A stretch of DNA of 64,000 nt from positions 372,001-436,000 of the forward strand of contig NZ_CAJPUX010000002.1 in assembly GCF_905397285.1 (NCBI RefSeq), read 5' to 3'. This DNA comes from Cupriavidus plantarum (lineage in GTDB: Bacteria > Pseudomonadota > Gammaproteobacteria > Burkholderiales > Burkholderiaceae). Every line of letters begins with the position of its first letter. The stretch's first letter is position 1. The notes beneath the pieces were generated by a model, which did not search any database, was not told where the DNA came from, and saw only the letters and a program-made list of their open reading frames with translations. The translations under genes were made by a program, and so were the position numbers. This document shows positions 8,084 through 16,175 of the stretch, in pieces.

Positions 8084-9154
8084 ATGCATGACACGACGCG
8101 GCGCTGGCAGCGCAAGCCGGACGGGAGCAACTGGGGAGAGTTTGGCGCGGACGATCAACGCGGGCGCATGAACCTCGTGGATCGCGCCAAGGTACTGCAA
8201 GGCGTCGCGGAGGTGCGCGAAGGTATCACGTTCTGCCTCTCGCTCCCCCTCGATTACCCGGGCGGACAAACCATGAACGTACGACGGCAGCCGCCGCGGC
8301 GCTTCGCCGTCCTTCGGGATGGAAAAAGCGCCGGGCAGCAGGGTTTCTGCTGGTCGTATCGTTCCGAGGACCCCGATCTGACCGACGTGGTCAATGACGA
8401 TGTGGTCCTCATGAGCCTGCAGTACTCCACGCAATGGGACAGTCTTGCCCATGTGGGCAGCCATTTCGATGCGGATGGCGACGGCAGCGACGAAGCCGTC
8501 TTCTATAACGGCTTTCGGGCTGGCGACGATATCAAGGCCGGCGTCGAGACCGACGCGCGCGAGCCGTGGGCAAAGTACGAGAACCCGGAAGCGCGCGCGC
8601 TGAGCATCGCCGTGCTGGCCGAGCACGGTGCGCAGGGCCGCGGCGTCATGATAGATATTGAACGCCACGTGGGCCGCAAGCGACAGGCTGTTGGGTATGA
8701 CCAGCTCATGCGCATGCTTGACGCGGACAAGGTGACCGTGGAGGCCGGAGACATGGTCTGTCTCCATACCGGGTTCGCCGACACGCTGCTATCGATGAAC
8801 AAGTCGCCCGACCTCAAGATCCTGCACGAATCCGGCACCGGACTGGACGGCCACGACGCAAAGCTGCTGAACTGGATTACCGACTCGCGCCTGGCATGCC
8901 TGCTCGCGGACAACCCCGCCGTGGAACTGGTGGTGCCGAAACCGCTGACTCCCTCTCCCATCCGGGGACCACGCCTGCCGCTGCATGAACACTGCCTCTT
9001 CAAGAACGGCATTCATCTTGGCGAGCTGTGGCAGTTGACACCATTGGCTCTCTGGCTGCGCGCGAACAACCGTAGCCGCTTCCTGCTGACCGCGCCGCCG
9101 CTGCGCCTTCCGGGCGCGGTGGGATCGCCGGCGACGCCGATCGCGACGGTCTAG
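8084..9154 (+). CDS. Cyclase-family (kynurenine formamidase-like) hydrolase
   Basis: 356-residue member of the cyclase/KynB-like metal-dependent hydrolase family. Residues around WDSLAHVGSHFDADGDG correspond to the family's HxGTHxDxPxH metal motif. The last His is not preserved and Ser replaces Thr, as in the longer 'cyclase family' branch. KGVMID-like and VCLHTGFADT segments fit the fold. It starts 9 bp after the dehydrogenase stop with a GGAGG ribosome site. The likely role is hydrolysis of an amide, lactone or ring in the cluster's pathway; the substrate is unknown. Confidence 0.85.
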   Translation: MHDTTRRWQRKPDGSNWGEFGADDQRGRMNLVDRAKVLQGVAEVREGITFCLSLPLDYPGGQTMNVRRQPPRRFAVLRDGKSAGQQGFCWSYRSEDPDLTDVVNDDVVLMSLQYSTQWDSLAHVGSHFDADGDGSDEAVFYNGFRAGDDIKAGVETDAREPWAKYENPEARALSIAVLAEHGAQGRGVMIDIERHVGRKRQAVGYDQLMRMLDADKVTVEAGDMVCLHTGFADTLLSMNKSPDLKILHESGTGLDGHDAKLLNWITDSRLACLLADNPAVELVVPKPLTPSPIRGPRLPLHEHCLFKNGIHLGELWQLTPLALWLRANNRSRFLLTAPPLRLPGAVGSPATPIATV

Positions 9155-9185
9155 GACAAAACTACAACCTTCTGGAGACAAGACA

Positions 9186-10151
9186 ATGTTCAAGTCCATC
9201 ACCCGCGGCATGGCGGGCCTCGCACTGCTTTGCGCTGCCGCGCACGCCAGCGCCGCCTATCCGGACCGTCCCATCCGCCTCGTCGTTCCCTATCCCGCGG
9301 GCGGCGCGGCCGACACGGTCGCCCGCATCGTTGCGGCCCCGCTGGGTACCAAACTGGGTCAGACCATTGTGGTCGACAACCGCCCCGGCGCCAGCGGTGT
9401 CATTGGTGCGGGTGCTGTCGCCAAGGCCGCGCCCGACGGCTATACCCTGCTACTCGATGCTACCGCTCACTCGGTCAACCCCAGCCTGCAACCGAAGCTG
9501 CCATACGATACCGCGAAGGACTTTGCGCCGATCTCGCTCGTGGTGCTCGTGCCGAACCTTCTGGTGGTGCCTCCGAATTCTCCGTTCAACTCGCCCAAGG
9601 ATATCGTGGCACGCGCGAAGGCTACGCCCGGCAAGCTGACCTATGCGTCCGCGGGCTCCGGTACCGCACAGCACCTGGCGGCAGAACTGTTCCGTCAGCA
9701 GTCGGGACTCAACATGCTTCACGTCCCGTACAAGGGGGGTGCGCCGGCGTTGAGCGATCTGATGGGCGGCCAGGTGGATATGATGTTCAGCAACATGGCT
9801 GCCTCCTATCCGCTGGTTTCCGGCAAGAAGCTCAAGGTGCTGGCGACAACGGGCACGAAGCGGTCCGCCGCGCTGCCGGATATCCCCACCATCGCCGAAT
9901 CCGGGCTGCCGGGGTACCAGGTGTACGAGTGGAACGGCTTGTTCGCGCCGGCCGGTACGTCCGCGGAAATCGTCGGAACGATCAACAAGGCGATCGTCGA
10001 GGTCATGAGCCAGCCTGCCGTCAAGGAACGTCTCGCGGCGATCGGTGCAGAGGCTTCAGCCAACAAGCCGGAGGAATTCCGCGCGTTTCTCGAGGCCGAG
10101 CAGGCCAAGTGGGCGAAGGTCATCAAGCAGGGGAATATTCGCCCGGATTGA
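9186..10151 (+). CDS. Bug (TctC-like) receptor
   Basis: Second periplasmic Bug receptor of this cluster, 321 residues. The signal peptide ends near ASA-AY. Hallmarks are IRLVVPYPAGGAADTVAR and VDNRPGASGVIGAG, with the C-lobe motif HVPYKGGAPALSDLMGGQV. TCTGGAGACA lies upstream. It ends the operon begun at 5368 or 6447. That two receptors bracket three enzymes suggests substrates with different chain length or oxidation state, or one sensing and one transport receptor. Confidence 0.92.
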   Translation: MFKSITRGMAGLALLCAAAHASAAYPDRPIRLVVPYPAGGAADTVARIVAAPLGTKLGQTIVVDNRPGASGVIGAGAVAKAAPDGYTLLLDATAHSVNPSLQPKLPYDTAKDFAPISLVVLVPNLLVVPPNSPFNSPKDIVARAKATPGKLTYASAGSGTAQHLAAELFRQQSGLNMLHVPYKGGAPALSDLMGGQVDMMFSNMAASYPLVSGKKLKVLATTGTKRSAALPDIPTIAESGLPGYQVYEWNGLFAPAGTSAEIVGTINKAIVEVMSQPAVKERLAAIGAEASANKPEEFRAFLEAEQAKWAKVIKQGNIRPD

Positions 10152-10220
10152 TGCGGGTCTCGAAAGTTGGGGCAAAAGCGGTAGCGCTCACGGCCGGCCC
10201 GCTTCTTGTGGCTCGCATAT

Positions 10221-11075
10221 TTAGGGCGGGTTCCGTGCGTCCAGGCGGGCATGTGCAAGGCGGAAGGCGCGCGGCGTGCAGCCCGCGAACTGATGGAACA
10301 CCGCGGTGAAGTGCTGCTGCGTCTGAAAGCCCGCGCGTGCCCCGACATCGATCAACGGCATGCTTCCTCCGATCAGCATGCACTCCGCATATCGGAGCCG
10401 CTTGGTCGTCACGTAGAAGTGCGGGGTGAGCCCGGTCGCATTCTTGAATGCATGCGCGAAATGCGACGTGCTCATATGGAGGAGTGCGGCAAGACGCTCC
10501 ACCGTTGTGTACTCCGCGATGTGCAGGTGAATGAAGTCGTCGACGACGGCCAGTTTCGTCTGTGAGAGACGCGCGCCCGCTTCCCGTGTGCGCGCGCGTC
10601 CGTACCGTCCCGCGAGGTGGAGTGCGAGGACGTCCGCGAAGGCGGCCAGGCAGTCGGGGGCGGGCCCGATACCGGCATATACCGCGGACAGGGTCTCCGC
10701 CGCCTGACGCAGGAAAGGATCCCACGCGGTGATCCAGCGTGGGATATCGCAGGGTTCGCTACCGAAACTATGTCGCGCGGTCTCGCTGAGCTGGACGGAA
10801 TCGAACGCGAGGACCAGCCCGCGCGGATCGTCGTCATGGGCCGTTTCAATGTGAGCCCACGCAGGCACGATGGCGATGAACGGTGCACTGACGCTGATCC
10901 TGCGAGCGGATCGGCCGCTATGTCCCGCAGCGCTCGCATGAGCGGTGGTCCGGTCCGCCGGGATGACGCACGAGATCCATTGCACGGAATTCAGGGTGCG
11001 GTCCGCCGTGCAGGACGCGCCGATCGAATGGTAGTGGAGACAACGCGATTCTGAACAGCAGGACATCGGCTGCAT
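10221..11075 (-). CDS. AraC-family transcriptional regulator
   Basis: 284-residue regulator. The C-terminal 100 residues form an AraC/XylS double helix-turn-helix (TTVERLAALLHMSTSHFAHA, then PLIDVGARAGFQTQQHFTAVFHQFAGCTPRAFR). The N-terminal effector region is not recognisable. A second in-frame Met is at residue 4. It converges on the Bug operon and could regulate it or the lost hydrolase gene to its right. Confidence 0.88.
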   Translation of the reverse strand: MQPMSCCSESRCLHYHSIGASCTADRTLNSVQWISCVIPADRTTAHASAAGHSGRSARRISVSAPFIAIVPAWAHIETAHDDDPRGLVLAFDSVQLSETARHSFGSEPCDIPRWITAWDPFLRQAAETLSAVYAGIGPAPDCLAAFADVLALHLAGRYGRARTREAGARLSQTKLAVVDDFIHLHIAEYTTVERLAALLHMSTSHFAHAFKNATGLTPHFYVTTKRLRYAECMLIGGSMPLIDVGARAGFQTQQHFTAVFHQFAGCTPRAFRLAHARLDARNPP

Positions 11076-11508
11076 GGTGCGCGTTCGCCAAAGAGGCGGT
11101 TCGACAGAGACGCATCGAAGTCTAGTGTTCGATATCGGCGTACGGCAGGTGTCCTATTGTTTCCATTCTGGACTCGCCATATGGTTGCGCGGCCGCAGAT
11201 TCCGGACATGTCCGTGCAGAAATCGGGAAGAAGTGCGGCCCACAAGCACTTAGCTTTGATTACCTCACACCCGATCAGGAGAGGGATCATGGCTGCAAGC
11301 GGCAATCGCGCAGTAACCTTCATGCCCAACGCGCAGCTGATCCTGTATCCGGATGCCAATCACGGCTCGTTCTATCAGTACCCGGCGCTGTTCGTCGCAC
11401 AGGCAGAGCAGTTCCTGTCGTGGGGGCTGCCGGACGATAGCTCAGGCGAGGGGCGCACAGCATTCCCAGCGGAGCCGCCCCGGGCTTGATCGAACCACAG
11501 CAGAGTCG
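11076..11508. other. 433-bp gap with a degraded gene
   Basis: Between the AraC and LysR genes there is no intact gene. The left 200 bp should hold the AraC promoter; no clear operator was seen. The right half contains the alpha/beta-hydrolase C-terminal fragment described separately. Confidence 0.6.
11289..11489 (+). pseudogene. Alpha/beta-hydrolase C-terminal remnant
   Basis: From ATG 11289 the frame reads as the last strand-helix unit of an alpha/beta hydrolase: MPNAQLILYPDANHGSFYQY, then PALFVAQAEQFL, with the catalytic His in DANHG. The nucleophile elbow, the acid and the whole N-terminal lid are missing, and the upstream in-frame sequence (from 11157) has no hydrolase features. The fragment is too short to be active. 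It looks like the surviving end of a deleted gene, probably one once regulated by a flanking AraC or LysR gene. Confidence 0.7.
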
Positions 11509-12423
11509 TCACGCCGGCACCGAGGCGTCCCGATGCCGCGACGCGGCCTCGCGGACGCAGTGGATGAAGTAATCGGACGGTGCGGTCAGGATCGTGCCTT
11601 CGCGTTGCAGCAAGGCCATCTGCAGCGTGGGTGGGTCTTCGGGCAGGTTCAGTTGCACCAGCTGCGAGTCGGGGTCGAGGATCAGCACGTGCCGCGTCAG
11701 CGCCATCACGGTGTCGACGTTGAGCAGCAGCTTGCTCGTCAGCAGGTTCGAGGTGCAACGCGTGATGCGGCGGGGTGGCGGCAGGTCATGGCGTGCGAAG
11801 ACTGCTTCGAGATAGCGCGGAAACTGTTCGGTCGCATCGGCGTGCAGCCATTCGGCGTCCTGCAGGTCGGCGAAGCGGGTGGCGCCGGCATGACGGCCGC
11901 CGCGGCGTGTCGCGAAGGCTGTCGGGAACGATAGCAGGGGCTCGCAGGTCACGAAGGCGTCCACCGGCGGTTCGCCCGGTATGGCTGCCAGCGCGAAGTC
12001 CAGCCGGCTGTTGCGCAGGTTGTCGAGCAGCTTCGGCAGATTCCATTCGCGGAACTCGACGGCCACCTCGGGCATCGCCGAGCGAAACGGCACGAAGGCC
12101 TCCGCGATCAGCGTTGCCCCGGCCAGCGGCGACACGCCGATGCGCAACTGGCCGCCCACCACGCCGCGCAACTCCGCCATATCGGCCTCCGCGCGCTCGA
12201 ACTCATGCACGATCAAGCGCGCGCGCGTCAGCAACCGGCGGCCCTCGTCGGTCATCGACACCCCCCACGAGTTGCGCGTGATCAATGGCACGCCGACTTC
12301 GGACTCCAGCTCGCGCATGGTGCGCGTGACCGCCGGCTGACTCACGCACAGCACGCGCGCGGCCGCATTGATGCTGCCTTGTTCGGCAATGGCGGTCAGG
12401 GCTCGCAAATGGTGCAACTTCAT
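11509..12423 (-). CDS. LysR-family transcriptional regulator
   Basis: 304-residue LysR regulator with an N-terminal winged HTH (LTAIAEQGSINAAARVLCVS) and a type 2 periplasmic-binding-like effector domain. It is divergent from the M20 peptidase gene with a 311-bp gap that contains a LysR-type box. Peptidase-linked LysR proteins such as AbgR control folate-fragment use, so a role in regulating the peptidase is a reasonable inference. Confidence 0.9.
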   Translation of the reverse strand: MKLHHLRALTAIAEQGSINAAARVLCVSQPAVTRTMRELESEVGVPLITRNSWGVSMTDEGRRLLTRARLIVHEFERAEADMAELRGVVGGQLRIGVSPLAGATLIAEAFVPFRSAMPEVAVEFREWNLPKLLDNLRNSRLDFALAAIPGEPPVDAFVTCEPLLSFPTAFATRRGGRHAGATRFADLQDAEWLHADATEQFPRYLEAVFARHDLPPPRRITRCTSNLLTSKLLLNVDTVMALTRHVLILDPDSQLVQLNLPEDPPTLQMALLQREGTILTAPSDYFIHCVREAASRHRDASVPA

Positions 12424-12734
12424 GTCTACACGGCTCTAGTTTGGGGGGTGTCGATCTGGGGGCGTCGATCTGGGGCGTCGTTCACGCACGCGGGACGCTA
12501 TAACGCACCGTTATCCACATCCGGATTTGTGCGTACTCGCGCGCTAGTTAATTTCATAGCATGACGTCTTTGTATCAACGGCGTTACACGCATGAAACGC
12601 GAGCGAGATACTACCGCGCCCTTGTCGCCGACAGCAACGCCATGCGGGCCATGCGCGCTTGCTGCCCCGGCTTGCTTCCCCCGCTTGCTTCACAACAACT
12701 TGCAGACACCCCCGATTCATCAAGAGGAGAAGTC
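12424..12734. other. 311-bp divergent intergenic region (LysR / M20 peptidase)
   Basis: No gene is supported here. It contains a near-tandem duplication of TCGATCTGGGG (around 12451-12475), the ATAACG/CGTTAT palindrome described next, and a purine-rich AAGAGGAGAAG ribosome site just before 12735. An in-frame extension from 12561 exists but has no protein-like features. Confidence 0.6.
12500..12514. promoter_or_regulatory. LysR-type box upstream of the M20 peptidase
   Basis: ATAACG-CAC-CGTTAT is a perfect 15-bp palindrome fitting the T-N11-A pattern of LysR binding sites. It lies 77 bp from the lysR start, in the divergent region, and probably binds the adjacent regulator. Confidence 0.55.
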
Positions 12735-13991
12735 ATGAAACGTTTGGTCCTGTGCGCGCTTGCTTTGGCGGCGGCCACGGCAGTCTCGTCCGGTTGTTCC
12801 GATAGCAATGCGGCGAGCCCCACCTACGACAGCGCGCTCGACAGTGCGTCGAAGGCGCAGCAACCTGCTGTCATGCAGATGCTGGAGCAACTGGTCAACA
12901 TCGAAACGGGCACGGGCGACACGGTCGGCATGCCGCAGATGGCGGACTACCTCGCGCAGCAGCTGGCGGGCCTCGGTGCGACGGTCTCTCGCCAGCAGGC
13001 CGCCGCCGGTGTGGTCGGCGAGAACATCGTCGGTCGGTTCAAGGGCACTGGCTCGGTAAAGATCCTGATGATCGCGCATATGGATACGGTGTACCCGCGC
13101 GGCTATCTCGCGAAGGCGCCGTTCCGCGTGGACGGCAATCGCGCATACGGCCCTGGCATCGCGGACGACAAGGGCGGCATCGCGGTCATTCTCAATTCGC
13201 TCGCCATTCTCAAGGCGCGCGGCTTCAACGAGTATGGCGAGATCGTCGTCATGTTCAACACCGACGAAGAGAAGGGCTCGTTCGGATCGCGCGATCTCAT
13301 CCAGCAGCTGTCGGCGGGGGCGGACTATGTCATCTCGCACGAGCCCAGCGGCGAAACGGAAGGCATCGGGCTCGCGACATCGGGCATTGCTTACGTGGAA
13401 GCGAAGATCACGGGCAAGGCCGCTCACGCCGGCGTCGCGCCGGAACTCGGCGTCAACGCGCTGACGGAAGCGGCCGATCTGATCCTGCGTACGCAGGACA
13501 TCGACAACAAGAGCAAGGAGATGCGTTTCAACTGGACGCTGGCCAAAGCCGGTAGCGCATCGAATGCGATCCCGGATTCCGCCACGCTGAACGCGGACGT
13601 CCGCTATGGGCGCAACGAAGACCTCGAGGCGATCCAGTCGATGCTGTCCGAGCGGGCCCAGCGCAAGCGGCTGCCGGCAGCCACGGTCGAGGTGAGCGTC
13701 ACACCCGGTCGCCCGGCATTTAACGCCAACGATGGCGGCAAGTTCCTCGCCAACAAGGCTGCGGCGATCTATCAGGAGCTGGGCTATACGCTGACGGTCT
13801 CCGATACCCGCACAGGGGGTGGCACGGACGCGGCCTACGCCGCGCTGTCGGGCAAGCCTGTCGTGGAGAGCATGGGCCTGCCCGGTTTCGGGTATCACAC
13901 GTCGTCGGCGGAATACGTGCTGATCGATGCGATTCCGCGTCGCCTGTACCTGAGCACCCGCATGCTGATGGACCTTAGCCGCGGCCAGTGA
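12735..13991 (+). CDS. M20 metallopeptidase (glutamate carboxypeptidase-like), lipoprotein
   Basis: Zinc peptidase of 418 residues resembling carboxypeptidase G2. Metal and catalytic motifs are IAHMDTVYP (about 115-123), GPGIADDKGG with the bridging Asp, FNTDEEKGSFGS with the general-base and zinc-binding Glu residues, and the C-terminal zinc His in GFGYHTSS. The dimerisation domain lies between. The N-terminus has a lipobox (VSSGC, lipid Cys21), so the protein should be an envelope-anchored lipoprotein releasing glutamate or amino acids from peptides or folates outside the cytoplasm. Start ATG 12735 follows a strong ribosome site. It is divergent from a LysR regulator. Confidence 0.9.
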   Translation: MKRLVLCALALAAATAVSSGCSDSNAASPTYDSALDSASKAQQPAVMQMLEQLVNIETGTGDTVGMPQMADYLAQQLAGLGATVSRQQAAAGVVGENIVGRFKGTGSVKILMIAHMDTVYPRGYLAKAPFRVDGNRAYGPGIADDKGGIAVILNSLAILKARGFNEYGEIVVMFNTDEEKGSFGSRDLIQQLSAGADYVISHEPSGETEGIGLATSGIAYVEAKITGKAAHAGVAPELGVNALTEAADLILRTQDIDNKSKEMRFNWTLAKAGSASNAIPDSATLNADVRYGRNEDLEAIQSMLSERAQRKRLPAATVEVSVTPGRPAFNANDGGKFLANKAAAIYQELGYTLTVSDTRTGGGTDAAYAALSGKPVVESMGLPGFGYHTSSAEYVLIDAIPRRLYLSTRMLMDLSRGQ

Positions 13992-14048
13992 AGCGCGTCC
14001 CGCCCCACGGGTGATGCGAGGTTGCCTTGACCTTTCTTACGCCTCCGT

Positions 14049-14074
14049 ATATCGTAAGATATGTTTTAAGATAT
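14049..14074. promoter_or_regulatory. PadR/NfeR-type operator
   Basis: ATATC-GTAA-GATAT (14049-14062) is a perfect inverted repeat. TAAGATAT occurs twice, at 14055-14062 and 14067-14074, 12 bp apart. This A/T-rich block sits immediately before the padR start in an otherwise GC-rich region, so it is a strong candidate for autoregulation. Confidence 0.65.
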
Positions 14075-14086
14075 ATGGAGCAACGT

Positions 14087-14731
14087 ATGCATCACCATTT
14101 ACAGGCTCGCCTTCACCAACTCCGCGCGCACATGATGCACCGCCATGGCGGGTTCTGGAGCGGCGGCGACCGGCCGGGCTGGGACGGGGGAGACGGGGCG
14201 GACGGGTTTGGATCCGATGACGGCTGGCGGCGGGGGCGGAAGTTCAGTGCGGAAGATCTGCAGTTGTTGCTCCTGTCGCTGCTCGAGGAGAAGCCGTCGC
14301 ATGGGTACGAACTGATCAAGGCGCTCGAGACGCGAACCGGCGGGTTCTACAAGCCCAGCCCGGGCGTGGTGTATCCCGCGCTGACGTTCCTCGAGGACCT
14401 TGGTTACGCCAGCGTCGATGCCGAGGGCAACAAGAAGCTGTATCGGATTACCGAAACGGGGCGCGCGTACCTCGAAACGCATCGCGAGCGCGTGGCGTTG
14501 ATGGTGGGCAAGCTGCGGCATGTCGCCAAGAAGATGGACTGGATGCGCCGGGCGATGAACGGGATGCCGCAGCAGGATCCCGAGCAGGGCGGCTGGTTGC
14601 CGGAGTTCGTGGAAGCGCGGATGAAGTTGAAGCGGGCGCTGGCGCTGGCCACCGACGCTTCGCCCGATGAGCAGCGGCGGATCGTTGCCATCCTCGAGCG
14701 GGCCGCGCGCGACATTGCGAACAAGGGCTGA
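14087..14731 (+). CDS. PadR-family regulator, His-rich (YqjI/NfeR-like)
   Basis: Transcription factor of 214 residues. The first 20 residues contain seven His (MHHHLQARLHQLRAHMMHRH), followed by a Gly/Asp-rich linker and a PadR winged HTH (LQLLLLSLLEEKPSHGYELI, then the TGGFYKPSPGVVYPALTFLE wing). Enterobacterial YqjI (NfeR) has the same metal-binding N-terminus and responds to nickel or iron status while repressing the ferric-reductase gene yqjH. ATG 14087 is favoured by GGAG seven bases upstream; ATG 14075 is possible. The next gene encodes the YqjH homologue, which supports the assignment. Here the genes are in tandem, whereas I recall a divergent arrangement in Escherichia coli. Confidence 0.85.
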   Translation: MHHHLQARLHQLRAHMMHRHGGFWSGGDRPGWDGGDGADGFGSDDGWRRGRKFSAEDLQLLLLSLLEEKPSHGYELIKALETRTGGFYKPSPGVVYPALTFLEDLGYASVDAEGNKKLYRITETGRAYLETHRERVALMVGKLRHVAKKMDWMRRAMNGMPQQDPEQGGWLPEFVEARMKLKRALALATDASPDEQRRIVAILERAARDIANKG

Positions 14732-15594
14732 TGGGCCCGGTTCAGCCGCGCCACCTTACCGCCACCACCGGATACCCATACATGAATGCCAATCGCGATT
14801 TGACCGTTCAACGTGTTCGCCATGCCCTTCGCATGCGCCTGTTGCAGGTGCTGCGCGTCCAGAAGATGTCCTCGCAACTGCTGCGCGTAACGCTCGGCGG
14901 TTCCGACCTCGAGGACTTCGTCTCCGCGTCGTTCGACGACCATATCAAGGTGTTTTTCCCGGCGCCGGGGCAGGACAAGCCCGTGTTGCCGCAGGTCGGG
15001 CCGGAGGGCATTACGTTCCCCCAGGGCGCGACGCGTCCGCAGGCGCGCGACTATACGCCACGTCGTTATGACCCCGTCGCGCGGGAGCTCGATATCGAGT
15101 TCGTGCTCCACGGCGATGGCCCCGCATCGACATGGGCCGCGCAGGCGCAGCCCGGCCAGTATCTCGGCGTGGGCGGGCCGCGCGGGTCGTTCGTGATTCC
15201 GCGCGAGTTCGACTGGCACCTGCTGGTGGGCGACGACACCGCGCTGCCCGCGATTGGACGGCGTCTCGAGGAACTCGGTGCCGATGCGCGCGCGATTGTC
15301 GTGCTCGAAGTGTCGGACGCGGGATCGCAGATTCCGCTCGTCACGGGGCCGGACATCGAGGTGCATTGGGTCCATCGCGAGGAGCGGCCGGAAGGCAGCA
15401 TGCTGTTGCCGACGCTGCGCTGGATCAGTTTGCCCGAGGGCGATGGCTATGTGTGGGCGGCGGGCGAGGGCGCCGCCATGCGCGATGTGCGGAAGTACCT
15501 CGTGGAGGAACGCGGGATCGACAAGGCGAGGATTCGTGCTTCGGCGTATTGGAAGCGCGGCAATGCGGCGGTGCACGAAACGCTCGACGACTGA
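14731..15594 (+). CDS. Siderophore-interacting FAD-binding protein (NADPH-dependent ferric-chelate reductase)
   Basis: SIP-family flavoprotein of up to 287 residues, like YqjH/NfeF and ViuB. It has an FAD-binding beta-barrel with RDYTPRRYD (the RxYT-type flavin motif) and GPASTWAAQAQPGQYLGVGG. The C-terminal NAD(P)-binding SIP domain carries LLVGDDTALPAIGRRLE and a final YWKRGNA. It reduces ferric siderophores in the cytoplasm and releases iron. ATG 14731 overlaps the padR stop (TGATG), implying coupling; the second ATG at 14782 matches family N-termini better. Expected to be repressed by the upstream PadR protein. Confidence 0.92.
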   Translation: MGPVQPRHLTATTGYPYMNANRDLTVQRVRHALRMRLLQVLRVQKMSSQLLRVTLGGSDLEDFVSASFDDHIKVFFPAPGQDKPVLPQVGPEGITFPQGATRPQARDYTPRRYDPVARELDIEFVLHGDGPASTWAAQAQPGQYLGVGGPRGSFVIPREFDWHLLVGDDTALPAIGRRLEELGADARAIVVLEVSDAGSQIPLVTGPDIEVHWVHREERPEGSMLLPTLRWISLPEGDGYVWAAGEGAAMRDVRKYLVEERGIDKARIRASAYWKRGNAAVHETLDD

Positions 15595-15656
15595 AGGCAG
15601 CGCACAGTCGATGGCGGGCGCCTACACTGACATCACGCCCACTCTCCGGAGATGCC

Positions 15657-16046
15657 ATGCCGCTGCCTCGCGTCCGCCTGTCCGCCGTCACCTTCGCCCT
15701 TGGCCTGCCCCTGGCCGCCTGCGCGCCGGACTCGGTGCGCAACTTCGAAGCGAAAGGGTTCAATCAATACGTGGATCGCATTCAGAACACGTGCGCGGAC
15801 ACGCGGCTCGGCACGCATGCGGTCGGCGAATGGCTGCGCACCGGTAGCGACGAAAGCGATAGCGAGTATGTGTACTGGCTCGATCAGACGTCGCGGCTGT
15901 ATTACCAGCGCATCGACGTGCCCGCGTATCGCGCGTCGATCGCGGGCGCGATGGGCGGCGACAAGATCAATGCCGAGGCGCTCGACTGCATCGTGAGATT
16001 GCTGCCGCCGAATCGGCCTTACCGTCCCTCGGGCGTCGCGTGGTAG
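15657..16046 (+). CDS. Hypothetical small lipoprotein
   Basis: 129-residue secreted protein. Residues 1-22 form a lipoprotein signal ending in the lipobox LAAC (lipid Cys22). The mature part has two further Cys (in QNTCADTR and ALDCIVR) that could form a disulphide, and no domain I recognise. ATG 15657 has CCGGAG upstream. It is probably transcribed alone or as readthrough from the SIP gene. Confidence 0.7.
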   Translation: MPLPRVRLSAVTFALGLPLAACAPDSVRNFEAKGFNQYVDRIQNTCADTRLGTHAVGEWLRTGSDESDSEYVYWLDQTSRLYYQRIDVPAYRASIAGAMGGDKINAEALDCIVRLLPPNRPYRPSGVAW

Positions 16047-16175
16047 TGCGGGTGGCGCGCAACAAGGGAGTTGTGCAAATGCGCGACGCTGCGTAATATC
16101 GGTTCCCGGTGGCTGAGACAACGGCTACCGACGTCGCTCGGACGGTTCCGGGCGCTTACGTTAAAGGACACCTCC

